A stretch of 64,000 nucleotides of DNA. It comes from Chrysomallon squamiferum. Taxonomy: Eukaryota > Mollusca > Gastropoda > Neomphalida > Peltospiridae. The notes under the pieces were generated by a model. That model saw nothing but the letters and a program-made list of their open reading frames with translations. It searched no databases and had not been told where the DNA came from. Location: NCBI GenBank assembly GCA_012295275.1, contig CM022677.1, forward strand, positions 9,432,134-9,496,133. Reading direction: 5' to 3'. Made by a program: the position numbers and the translations under genes. Below are positions 13,276 to 26,180 of the stretch, in pieces (the stretch's first letter is position 1; each line of letters opens with the position of its first letter).

Positions 13276-13675
13276 ACTGGATTACGCATCTGAATTTATT
13301 TGTTTTCTTTTGTCTGCGAAATCTATTTCATCTTCCAATTTTACAACTTATTTAACTTTAATAAGAGTTTAATTACATAAATTTCAGCTACACCTTTAAT
13401 TAAACATCACCCAGTTAAATTAACTTCTTTTTTTTTTTGTTCAACTGGTTGCCAAAATTTTCTGCAGTTTAAATTGGGCAAACAGGCTGACAGTTTGACT
13501 TGCAGTTTACTTGCTTAAAAAACATTAAACTGATACAAAAAGCAAGATTTGTAGATTTAATTAAAACAACAAAAAAGCTCTGAAAAACATTTCTTTATAA
13601 TTCAGCTTTATTTCATTTTTTAATTTGTTTTCTCTTATCAAATTTTTAAATTATTTTATTCATGTTTTAAATTTT

Positions 13676-14335
13676 GATGTGTTACAGTGAATGATTTTGA
13701 TGTGTTACAGTGAATGATTTTGATGTGTTACAGTGAATGATTTTGATGTGTTACAGTGAATGTAGTGATAGTCGATGATTTTGATGTGTTAGTGAATGTA
13801 GTGATAGTCGATTATTTTGATGTGTTACAGTGAATGTAGTCAAAAAATAGTCGATGATTTTGATGTGTTACAGTGAATGTAGTGATAATCGATGATTTTT
13901 GATGTATTTAAAATGAATGTAAACAAGTGAAATAACTATATAAAATGATTTAAAATGTGTTACAGTGAATGATTTTGATGTGTTACAATGAATAAATTTT
14001 GATGTGTTACAGTGAATGTAGTGACAGTCGATGATTTTAATGTGTTAGTGAATGTAGTGATAGTCGATGATTTTGATGTTTACGGTGAATGTAGTGATAG
14101 TGAATGATTTTGATGTTACAGTGAGTATAGGCACTGTGGCAGGCTGTGTAGCGAGTGGTAGCAGTGTATGTGTATACTTTTGTTTAACATTACTCACTCA
14201 CATAAACATGAATATGTATGTGCTATCATCACAACTGTAGTTAAGGTTACTCATTTTTTTTTTTTTTCACTGTGTGCAGTTTAAATTGAGAGATAAGATT
14301 AGATCAGGAAAATTATGATGTGATTATAACTGCAT
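13676..14335. repeat. Partial second copy of the 38-bp satellite right arm
   Basis: The sequence matches about 7350-7950: the same 38-bp units in the same orientation, the same array end, and then the same non-repetitive flank with GGCAGGCTGTGTAGCGAGTG and AACATGAATATGTATGTGCT. Internal differences are insertions of A-rich bases such as GTAGTCAAAAAATAGTCG and a T-run at about 14255. The match ends near 14333. Confidence 0.85.
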
Positions 14336-14784
14336 AGATTTAATAAAACAAAAAAAGTTTAAAAAAAAAAATAATTCAAAAATAATTAAATAATTTTTAA
14401 ATTATTTTATTCATGTTTTTTATTTTAACGCATCAGTTGATTATACAGCACACACACACACACACATCAAACAGTCAGTGATAATATTAATGATGCTAGG
14501 AGCCGTGATATAAAATATAATATCACCATTAATAACAAATGTGAAAAAAAAAAAAAAAAAAAAAAAACTGAAAAAAATATTATAAGTATTTTAAATATAA
14601 GTGAAGTTAGGAATGCTCATATACATTTTTTTCATCATCATCAGTTATAAAAAAGAGAAAAGTTTTAAATATTTCTAACTTTAAACATATTGTAGCTAAA
14701 AAAACTTCTACTATCATCATACAAAAGAGAGAAAATAAATATTTTAACTTTAAATATAAGTAAAGGTAGGAATATTATGTTACA
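14336..14784. other. AT-rich insertion between the two duplicated segments
   Basis: It replaces the sequence found at 7960-8710 in the source copy. It contains an A-run at about 14546-14567, a (CA) tract at about 14451-14466, and two loosely related copies of a phrase around TTTAAATATAAGTGAAGTTAGGAAT (14590 and 14750). No gene is seen. Confidence 0.55.
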
Positions 14785-15157
14785 CTGGCAGAAACACCAA
14801 GCCTGTCGAGTCACTCGTGTGATAACCTGTAGTAGTCATTGCTGTTGTAGTTGTGTTGTACTAGCAATGTTGCCAGCACTCATCTCTTTTAGCTAATTAA
14901 AGACAATCACGTGCTGGTAATGGTAGTAGTAGTGGTGGTAATTGTTCTGCTTGTAGTAGTTATAGTAGATGAGTAGATGATGTTGTAGTTATGGTAATTA
15001 TAGTACAGTGTCTTTAGTAATTGTTATGGTAATAATTGTAGTTGTTGTTGTAGTAATAGTCAGTTGTTGTTGTGTAGTTGAAATAGTTGTTCTTGAAGTA
15101 GTAACAATAATAATAAAATGTTTTCTTTTCAATAACTGTGTGTGTTTGTGAATGTTC

Positions 15158-15203
<46 letters not shown>

Positions 15204-15506
15204 AATTTTTTTAAATTAATTTTTATTATTATTTAATTATTCTACATAACAGTAACTGGATGATATCATTTCTCATAACACAGAGCAAAACATATTTGAC
15301 TTTGTTGTTGAAGAATTCTGTCTTAACGAAAAGCGGTCAGTTTATGTATTTTATCTGCTATTCATTAAAACTCATCTCACTCCATATGGGTGACATAGGA
15401 CTCTAAGTATGATTTATTCTCATTAAATTGTGGACAAGAAAAGTAAATCATTTTTACTGGTAATTGTTCTGCTTGTAGTAGTTATAGTAGATGAGTAGAT
15501 GATGTT
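14785..15506. repeat. Second copy of the 8.7-9.35 kb segment
   Basis: Near-identical to 8712-9352 up to about 15453, with an expanded (GT)n tract at about 15160-15200. It is followed at 15458-15506 by a third copy of the short piece GGTAATTGTTCTGCTTGTAG-TAGTTATAGTAGATGAG, already present at about 8875 and 14937. Confidence 0.85.
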
Positions 15507-16550
15507 TTAAATATTTTGCTTTAAATTTATTACTACCAATCTGACTTTTCTTACTGAAGTTTTATGTTAGCAGTAAAATACATAAATATTTTAACTGTAG
15601 GAAACCTGTATCAGACACGTTTCTGTTCTGTTAGTGATATGTCAAATTATACTCAAGTTTTGAATAATGTTAACTGACTAAAGTGCTGCAGTATTACACA
15701 TTATCTATATTTAACTTTCTCACCTGATAACACTTCATACTGCTTTATTTCTGTATGTTATGTCAACATGACTAACATATAGTACTAACAATACAAAACC
15801 TCGTGAATTAATAATGAATGTAACATTCACAATTATAAAAATTTAAATCCTGAATAAAATACATTCTGAATGAATTATTAAAATAATACTCTTTAAATAA
15901 TTAATGTCTTTTATAAAGTGAAAGGAATAATTAGTAATTTTTGACATTGTTAAACTACATAACCAAAGAAGAGTGAACAACACAAATGGGAGGCAATGCA
16001 CTGATTTCCAGTCTTGTGCAAGTACATATATATGATAGATGTAAAAAAGAATTATAATAACTTTTCACATCTTCAACAATCAGCTATACACTGTTCACCA
16101 CAGTATAAACTCTGCCTGAATGGAGACTGGGTCTCACAGGGCAGATTCATGCAACCCTGCACACTCACATTTGTGGAAGAAACTGCATTCGTATTACTAG
16201 CTGTATTTGATATCATTAAGAAAATATCAACTTTCAACTGCTCTTTTTTTTTTGAAGGGAACAGTTTGATCAGATATTTTACATTTAAAGTTTTATTTCA
16301 TTATCAGTATGAGACAGAATATGAGACAATCCAAATTTATAAAATGAATCTAGCTAAGTCAAATTCTGAATTACTCTCAATCATAAAGTTACATATATAC
16401 AGATTTAATTTTTTAAAGAGTTCCTTTCACATATAATATGAATATGAATATAAAATGCAATAACTTTTAGAGGTAATCTGTTATTATTTACATTTAAACT
16501 TTGGCAACCTCAATACATGTTAGCAACTACTGAAAACTGTATTTAAATAC
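15507..16550. other. Non-coding, with one uncertain coding-like patch
   Basis: Mostly AT-rich. Around 16090-16200 both strands show a higher-GC patch with open frames containing several cysteines; see the findings. I do not regard either frame as an established exon. Confidence 0.4.
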
Positions 16551-17285
<735 letters not shown>

Positions 17286-17289
17286 TTAT

Positions 17290-17695
17290 ATAGTAACAGT
17301 GCAATGATAAGGCAGTGATAATCTAATTATAATATAACTGCAATGATAATGTAATGATAATACAATGATAACAAGGCAGTGATAATCTAATTATAATATA
17401 ACTGCAATGATAATGTAATGATAATACAATGATAAGGCAGTGATAATCTAATTATAATATAACTGCAATGATAATGTAATGATAATACAATGATAACAAA
17501 GTGATAATCTAATTATAATATAACTGCAATGATAATGTAATGATAATACAATGATAAGGCAGTGATAATCTAATTATAATATAACTGCAATGATAATGTA
17601 ATGATAATACAATGATAAGGCAGTGATAATCTAATTATAATATACTGCAGTGATAATGTAATGATAATACAATGTCCATGCAATAATAAGGCAGT
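17290..17695. repeat. 61-bp tandem satellite
   Basis: About six and a half copies of a 61-bp unit composed of AAGGCAGTGATAATCTAATT, ATAATATAACTGCAATGATA and ATGTAATGATAATACAATGAT. One copy has ACAAGG for AAGG and one lacks GGCA. Confidence 0.95.
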
Positions 17696-17699
17696 GATA

Positions 17700-18042
17700 A
17701 TGAAATGATGATGCTGGATGATGAGAGGATGAGAGTAAACCACTGTTAACTTGTCAGTCTGTGTATGAAAGAACAGGCAGATTAGAGACTGACAAAAGCT
17801 AGAAACTGAGAGAATAACAACCTGTTGACAGAGAACCATCAACACAATGAGAGAAAGTTGTAACTTAAGTAACTTCACATCAGTTCTCTTTAATGCCATG
17901 ACCAGCTCCAACCTACATTGTCACAAATAAACACAACTTAGAAAATTACCACTACTTATTTTCATTTTATCTTTTTTATATCTAAATTTGTAAATAACGT
18001 GTATTATTAATTAACCTCCCCCACATACATACATACACACTG

Positions 18043-18086
<44 letters not shown>

Positions 18087-18310
18087 CGTCTCTTGTGAAA
18101 AAGCAATTATTCAGAGATTCAGGGCATGTCTTGTGGTGCTGGTTGTAATGTGGAGGTTAATTGTGTGTCCACTGATAATTTCATCTAAATGACAGCGCCA
18201 GGCAGGACACGAATCTCTTTATTGTTATTGATTCTCACTGACGGAGCAAATCAAAGGAAAACTGAAATGTCAGTAGACACTTAACTTGAGATAAACTATA
18301 AATAACACAA

Positions 18311-18348
<38 letters not shown>

Positions 18349-18500
18349 CAGATAAACATAAACGCATACATAATCAGGCATACACACAAAACATACATAG
18401 AAAAACATAGTCATGCACATTATATACAGACATATGAATATAATCTTTACTAATAATCAATTATTCATACACTGTTCTTATCCATTCTACTGATGAGATT
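17700..18500. other. Non-coding with (CA)n and (GT)n tracts
   Basis: (CA)n at about 18048-18082 and (GT)n at about 18314-18344. The remaining bases show no supported coding exon. Confidence 0.55.
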
Positions 18501-18509
18501 TTTGATAAA

Positions 18510-18900
18510 AGCAGACTCTAAACAGATATAAAACTTCACATGCATTCTGTTTATTACAGTGAAGGTGACTGTAAAACTACACATACATTCTGTTTATTAC
18601 AGTAAAGTTGACTGTAAACAGATATACATCTTCACATTCATTCTGTGTATTACAGTAAAGTTAACTGTAAACAGATATACAACTTCACATTCATTTGTTT
18701 ATTACAGTCAGCTAGTACTCTCACAGTTTACTGAAAAATGTGTGTTTATTTGTTGTTTTTACATTACAGTAATTTTAATAAATATGTTTCACAAACAGTT
18801 CCCAAGTTATTAATTGGTTTCACAACAATAAAGAAAGAAAAAGTAACCGATAAGTGGAATGAAACAAATCCTCAAAGAACAAGTCCAATAATATATATAT

Positions 18901-18975
<75 letters not shown>
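18510..18975. repeat. About 50-bp tandem repeat followed by a long (GA)n
   Basis: Four copies of a unit of about 48-52 bp with GTAAACAGATATACAACTTC, ACATTCATTCTGTTTATTAC and AGTAAAGTTGACT lie at 18510-18712. A perfect GA tract of about 34 units follows at 18903-18972. Confidence 0.9.
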
Positions 18976-19775
18976 CAAACTCGGCTTGCAGTAGTTATGT
19001 GATACTTCTATTCACTGGCTGTGTTCTTTTCAAACTATCAGGTTTATCACTCTGTTCACTACGTGTTATATAAGCTGAGAACATTAAATAAAATAAAATA
19101 AAATAAAATAAAACAAAGAAATAAATAAACAAAAATAATTAAATAGAATCTTTAATTTTATGCTCTTTACACTTATTAAATAGTTTATTATGTAAGAGCA
19201 AATAAATAATTATATTATATGTTTTTAATTTTCATTTTTTATATGTCAACTGCAACATTTAAACTTTATGAAGGAATTATGAACATTTACTTAAATTAAG
19301 TAAATGCACTTTACTATAATAAATATAAACTATAAGAATATAATAACATCTAAATTGAATGTTTGAGAGTTATGATAATTAGTTGAAATAACAACACAGA
19401 AACAAATGTCATTAATACCATCAGTACAATATAGAAATATACGACAAATTATTAATTAACTAAGGTTTCTAGAATTTGATTAGTGACATCCTGGAATAAC
19501 AACAACCCCCCATTCATCCTCCCCAAAATAACACAAAAAATAACAACAACAACAACAACAACAAAAATAAAAACATTCTATTAAAAGCGTAAAGAGGGAT
19601 CTGTGACATGAAAAAACAAGTGACAATATAACACATTTGAAATAGTAGTGATTGCAGCAGCAAAACCCACATAGTGACAAACTAAACTGATGGTGACAAC
19701 AGTAAACACAGCAAACAATGACAACAGCAAAATGATAGCAACAACACTGACATTATTTTGACAATGCCTCCTTAC
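18976..19775. other. AT-rich sequence, likely intron
   Basis: It contains AAATA repeats at 19085-19115 and a CAA trinucleotide stretch at about 19540-19562. Since a strong donor site lies at 19771-19775 on the minus strand, this is probably the start of an intron of the minus-strand gene whose first exon follows. Confidence 0.4.
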
Positions 19776-19897
19776 CTGATGTATGACAACTTGGCATAGT
19801 CGAATCCTTCTGACTCCTTCACTTCCTCTCTGTCTTTGTCTTTTCTGTAACTTCCTTTCCGTCGAAACGAGAACCGATTCACTGAAATACGCTCCAT
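19776..19897 (-). CDS. Probable first coding exon of an unidentified gene
   Basis: The minus strand has an ATG in a good initiation context (CACATCATGG) with an in-frame TAA seven codons upstream. It is followed by 40 codons and a near-ideal donor CAG|GTAAGG at the lower end, leaving the exon in phase 2. The peptide begins MERISVNRFSFRRKGSYRKD and continues with a charged segment ending FDYAKLSYI. It has no signal peptide or membrane segment, and the basic-then-acidic start suggests a cytoplasmic N-terminus. I do not recognise the family. No second exon could be assigned; the terminal-type exon at 10228-10337 on the same strand is a possible partner through missing exons. Confidence 0.5.
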
Positions 19898-20870
19898 GAT
19901 GTGCAACAGATTTTAATGTGAGAAAGCTGAGTTACAGGTGTCAAACAAAACTTGGCAACAACTTCAGAAAGAGATCTGTTCTAACAGTGCACTGACTAAT
20001 GAAGATGGATTTGTTAGTATGACACTGTTAGTCAGCCTTATAGTTGAAAATCCAAAATGTTAAAATTTGGTCAAAATCTCCAAATATTTTGGGATACTTC
20101 CAGATGAATTCATTGCTGAATGAAAAAAAGAAAAGCAGAATTAGGTAGAAAAAGGAATCATCTGAGAAATACTGTATCAGCTGTATCTTGATGAGTTTCT
20201 AACTTGATAAACATTAAATCAGACAGGATTCTTTTACTCAATTTTCTTCTATGATTCTGTACAGACAAACATAAAACAGGAAGTACAGATTAAACATGAA
20301 ATTAAAGAACATTCTTTAGACATTTTAATATTATCCTTTATTGCTACAGACTACAACTAAAATAAAGCCAGTAAAGCTAGGAACATCCAAGACTTTCTGC
20401 AGCTATCTGAAATTTATTGTCTGCATGTGTTCATATATATCATTTGTTTTTTCTCCTTCAACAGACTTTTCTACTGAATAGGCTTTTTATAAATTATAAC
20501 CCATACATCAGTAAAAAGATTTAAAAAAATGTTAAATCTAATTAAAAGTGATTGCATTATCGATTTCCACAGAGTTAAGAAAAATTATAAGTTTCTATTT
20601 CTGTCATTCTGTATGTTTGTCTGGTACAGGGAAGGAAATTCAATTCTTTATGTGCCTATTTCCTCTCATTCAAGCCAATAACAGTGTCTGAGTGAAACAC
20701 AAAGTCGACACAAAGAAAAACTGATATTTCTAATGGCAACCAGTTGATCAAACACAACCACATACATGCAATACATGTGATACAAACAAATGAAATAGAA
20801 AATCAATTCTCATAAAGTCCACAATTAAACACTTAAAATGGTGTTAGTGTGAAGATACTGGAGATATGAG
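19898..20870. other. Upstream region of the minus-strand exon; non-coding
   Basis: AT-rich sequence without recognised repeats. The promoter of the 19.8-kb gene may lie here or further upstream, but no specific element is clear. Confidence 0.4.
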
Positions 20871-20872
20871 TC

Positions 20873-22392
20873 CTTAATAGAACACTGGCTAACTGTGACT
20901 GTGTTAATAGAACACTGGCTAATTGTGTCTGTGTTAATAGAACACTGGCTAACTGTGACCGTGTTAATAGAACACTGGCTAACTGTGACCGTGTTAATAG
21001 AACACTGGCTAACTGTGTCTGTGTTAATAGAACACTGGCTAATTGTGTCTGTGTTAATAGAACACTGGCTAATAGAACACTGCTAACTGTGATTGTGTTA
21101 AAAGAACACTGGCTGTGTTAATAGAACACTGGCTAATTGTGACTGTGTTAATATAACACTGGCTAATTGTGACTGTGTTAATAGAACACTGGCTAACTGT
21201 CTGTGTTAATAGAACACTGGCTAACTGTGTCTGTGTTAATAGAACACTGGCTAACTGTGATTGTGTTAATAGAACACTGGCTAACTGTGATTGTGTTAAT
21301 AGAACACTGGCTAACTGTGATCTGTGTTAAAAGAACACTGGCTAACTGTGATTGTGTTAATAGAACACTGGCTAACTGTGATTGTGTTAATAGAACACTG
21401 CTAACTGTGATTGTGTTAATAGAACACTGGCTAACTGTGATTGTGTTAATAGAACACTGGCTAACTGTGTCTGTGTTAAAAGAACACTGGCTAACTGTGA
21501 CTGTGTTAATAGAACACTGGCATCTGTGATTGTGTTAAAAGAACACTGGCTAACTGTGACTGTGTTAATAGAACACTGGCCAACTATGATTGTGTTAAAA
21601 GAACACTGGCTAATTGTGACTGTGTTAATAGAACACTGGCTAACTGTGATTGTGTTAACAGAACACTGGCTAACTGTGACTGTGTTAATAGAACACTGCT
21701 AATTGTGTCTGTGTTAATAGAACACTGGCTAACTGTGACTGTGTTAATAGAACACTGGCTAATTGTGACTGTGTTAATAGAACACTGGCTGATTGAGACT
21801 GTGTTAATAGAACACTGGCTAACTGTGACTGTGTTAATAGAACACTGGCTGATTGAGACTGTGTTAATAGAACACTGGCTAACTGTGACTGTGTTAATAG
21901 AACACTGGCTAATTGTGACTGTGTTAATAGAACACTGGCTAACTGTGACTGTGTTAATAGAACACTGGCTAACTGTGACTGTGTTAATAGAACACTGGCA
22001 TCTGTGACTGTGTTAATAGAACACTGGCTAATTGTGACTGTGTTAATAGAACACTGGCTAATTGTGACTGTGTTAATAGAACACTGGCTAATTGTGACTG
22101 TGTTAATAGAACACTGGCTAACTGTGACTGTGTTAATAGAACACTGGCAACTGTGACTGTGTTAATAGAACACTGGCATCTGTGATTGTGTTAAAAGAAC
22201 ACTGGCTAACTGTGACTGTGTTAATAGAACACTGGCTAACTGTGATTGTGTTAATAGAACACTGGCCAACTGTGACTGTGTTAATAGAACACTGGCATCT
22301 GTGATTGTGTTAAAAGAACACTGGCAACTGTGTCTGTGTTAATAGAACACTGGCCAACTGTGATTGGGTTAATAGAACACTGGCTAAGTGTG
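20873..22392. repeat. 30-bp tandem satellite, about 50 copies
   Basis: The unit is GTTAATAGAACACTGGCTAA plus CTGTGACTGT. Variants include AATTGTGACT, TTAAAAGAACAC, GATTGAGACT and shortened units such as GGCATCTGTG. The unit is ten codons long and lacks stops in one frame, so it produces repetitive open frames of about 60-110 codons that are interrupted wherever a unit has lost one or two bases. There is no start context, splice site or non-repetitive protein sequence attached. Confidence 0.97.
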
Positions 22393-22589
22393 TCTGCAAC
22401 GTAATTCTGCAGAAGGATGTGACAACATGTTATTTACCTGATTATCAGACTGTTAACACAGAAAGGAAAAGTGAAGTAGATTGATTAATGGATCAATCAG
22501 TCAGGATTTAACTGAAAACTATTTTTTATACATTTATTATTTAAGAATATAATTCACATTAGAAATAACCACCACACAAGATTTATTTT

Positions 22590-22695
22590 CTGTTTTATTT
22601 ACCTACCTACTTACCTGTCTACCTATCTACCTGCCTACTAACCTGTCTACCTGTCTACCTGCCTGTCTACCTGCCTGTCTACCTGCTACCTCTGT
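22590..22695. repeat. ACCT/GTCT tetranucleotide repeat
   Basis: Imperfect tetranucleotide repeats of the form CTACCTGCCTGTCTACCTGT. Confidence 0.9.
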
Positions 22696-24221
22696 CTGTT
22701 TGTATCCTGTATACTTTCCACTATTTAACAACAAGAAATCACCTGCCATGACACCGAGCAGTGTGTGGAACAGGAAATCTGACTGTGCCATTCCTTCACT
22801 AAATAGCTACTGACATACTTGAATATGTGTCATAAAGATATTGTTATTGTCTGATCATTATCCAGTATGATGTGACTGCTATTTAATTTCCCATTAACTG
22901 TCAATTAACCCCCCTAAAAAAAACCCCACCAAAAAACAACAATTGGCTATAAGTATCTGCTGTAACAAAATATCCTCTGTACATTATTCATTTTGTTGTT
23001 GTTGTTGTTGTTGTGATATGATAAGAACAGAAAAGACGTGAAGACGTGAACAGAAAAATAAATCAGTTAAGGGGCAGAGGTTGGACTGTGAAAAAGCCCT
23101 GTAGCCACATTAGAGAGAAATGATGGTGTGAGCCAACTGACAAATGCTGTAATCACTTACAATGTTGAAGTGTCTGTCTACAGGCTATGTCTACACAAGC
23201 AACATCTGCAATTTAACAGGTGAATAGTCAGCAGTTTTCACTTGATGGCCTTTTAGTAATTTCAGACATGGCTGATGTCTGGTGAGAAACCACTGTCTGT
23301 CATATGACTATCAGACAGGAAGCAGTCTCAGGTATCAATGTGATCTGGACAGACAACCATTATAGATATAAACATGTATATATATATATATACACATAAA
23401 CAAACATATACACTCAAAGGCATACAAATATACAAATGTATACACTCACAGACATACATACACACAACCTAATGCTCAAAAAACACCTAAAAACACACAC
23501 AGACACACAAACACAAACAATACAAATATTCACACGTTCATCATACACTGAACTGTTAAGAAATGTGTTGGAAAACCTAGTACTGTGTTTAGATACATAA
23601 GTCAATTTTAATAACAAACACACAACTGTTTGTAACACATTTTATGTGTAAGAAAATCACAAACACTGCCTCTGATCATCTTGTTGACACTGGCAAACAC
23701 AGGCAGTGACTAGGGAGATACTGGAATAGTCAACATCTTCAGACATACACTCTTAGCAACTGAACAAATAATTTAACTAACTATAAACAGTTTCCTGGGT
23801 TTGACGCTTGAATTCTCCAAATTATTATAAAATATTTCATAAAGAGCGTAAAGTAATTTTCACTTTGTGCGTTATAAATTTAAAATATGACTTAAAGAAT
23901 GTGTCAGCACATAAATAAGAAATTAAATATAAAAATAAATAAATTAATAAATAATGGACATTGGCTACTAAAAGGTTATGAACCATATAAAATCTTTTTT
24001 GCCTGTTTTAAAACATTACTTGACATCCTTTGCTATGTAAAGAATCCAGACAAACATACACATAACTCATAGACACACACTTCTATATACAGACATACAC
24101 ATACAAACACCCGATACAAACATACACAGAAATATACACTCACAACAAATACAGGTTTTTTTCTGTCAGAGAGGTCAGTTTTCATAACAGAATACTGAAC
24201 ATTAACATACATACATGTATA

Positions 24222-24272
<51 letters not shown>

Positions 24273-25665
24273 ACAAATCAGTGTGAAATGAAAAAATCCA
24301 GTCACAGCAAGTCACTGATTGTGCAGGGCAGTGTGATGTTTCAATCTCTACAGGGTCTGTGATAATCCTCCACAGTTTACATCAACTGACAGAAAGTGTA
24401 CGTCTTCTCTTTAGAAAAACACCAATCAAAATCATCCAACTAAATCACACACACACACACACACACACACACAACTGTCAGTGTTAACCTGTCCTGCAAT
24501 CTCATTTATGAGTTTATGTTTAGGTGTTTTAAATCAATGAAATTATCAGAACAGAAATCACATTATTTTAATTAATCTCTGAATCTGAGCAGAATGCCAG
24601 GTGAAGCTGAATAATTGTTAGGTTTTTCAAACAAGAAAAAAGGTTTTGTAAAATGTTTATTAAATTTTATTGTTGAACAGTTTACACCAAGCAGTAATAA
24701 AGCTCAACCTGAAGTGAAACAGAAAAATTAAATTTTGTTAGAAAAAAGAAGAAAAACAAAATCCTTCTAAAATATGTTTTTGAAGGTTATTGTTAATTCA
24801 CTTTTATATGCATTAAGACTGAAGGATAAAAAAATTAAAATAAAAAAAGCAAAACAAAAAACTACCATATTTCACAATTTTACACTAATACTGAAAGAAA
24901 GTTGAGCCAAAAAATTGTACAAGAATGATGAGTTGTTTGTTTTATTAGCTACAGAATGAATCAGCAATGTCCAGTAACAATAATTATTTTCTCTCTCTCA
25001 CTCTTTCCCACATCTGTTTATTAAATATGAATGGTGTGTTCTCTCTGTAGAAGTCATTTGTGTTTTTGATGTACGGTAAATCTGCACTCTCATGTGTCCA
25101 GTCTCACTGTCCACTTACAGGTCATTTTATACTTGTGGACACATACAGTGTATATTCCTTATCAAACTTCACAATAATTTGGAATGTGTTTTAAAATGTA
25201 AATGTTTTTTTTAGTGCAATATTTTAAATTAACTGTGGACAGATTATTTTTTACGAAAGATGATTTTTTAATAGTGACTTTTGAATAAAATATTTATAAT
25301 TAAGTCACATTTTATTAAAAAACACCAAAACACTGCACTATACCACTGTGTTACATCAAACTTACAGAATAAACAAACTGATTTAAACACACACATTATT
25401 AATATATACATATATACATAATTATATTTAAACATATTTCAAATTGAAAAAATAACTTTATAGTAAGAAAATTTTGTTATTTTGTTACAAACGAAAATTC
25501 ATATATATATATATTTACTTTCATTTATAAGCTATACATTATATAAATATTTAACTGTATTTAAATACATCAGAAATATTTAAAAAATAAAACTTCATAT
25601 GTCTACTGTTTAGTTATCTTGTTACAAATGAAAAATTCATATACACCTAGTTAGTTTTGTGTAAT

Positions 25666-25701
<36 letters not shown>

Positions 25702-26150
25702 TGTATAAATATTTTTATATTACTTTAAATATATTACTTTCTATAACGAAAAATTATTTTCTTACAAATGAAAAATTAATTTGATTATATTACATGTAAT
25801 TTAGATATTTAAAGATAATTAAGTATATTGAACTCTTTCTTTCAACACAAGTTATTTCTTACAAATGAATAGTATATACATACTTACTGAGATTTAAAAA
25901 GGTCTGTTAAAATCCACACATCACATTTACATGAAGCCAGCACACAGAGCTGATAACAAAACTGTAAGCAGTTGTTTCAATCCAGTGATCATGATGGAAC
26001 CAGAGAGAAGGACTCTTCAGGATGACAAAAGCCTGTGTAAAGTTAATCTGCAGAATCCTTCCATGTATGATCCAATGAAAGCTGTCTCCACACACAGCCT
26101 CTGCAGCTTTGTCATAGTAATAAGTTAATCAATACACTGATCTCACGTCC
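22696..26150. other. Non-coding sequence with microsatellites
   Basis: It contains GTT repeats (about 22993-23013), (GT)n at about 24222-24271, (CA)n at about 24446-24474, and (AT)n at about 25669-25699. The piece at 23943-24014 recurs near 29060. A short higher-complexity patch at 25930-26115 has open frames on both strands but no decisive splice signals. No gene can be supported. Confidence 0.5.
23943..24014. repeat. Dispersed repeat, copy 1
   Basis: Shares TAATGGACATTGGCTACTAA, AACCATATAAAATC and TTTTTGCCTGTTTTAAAACA with about 29060-29137. The second copy has an extra AGAGGTCAAT. The two copies are in the same orientation about 5.1 kb apart. Confidence 0.75.
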
Positions 26151-26180
26151 AACTTTGGTAGTCATGGTGGCTCCAATGTA

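Noticed and set aside
20895-22007. VLIEHWLTV-type repetitive frames
   Set aside because: Product of the 30-bp satellite; frame breaks at unit-length changes are not selected against.
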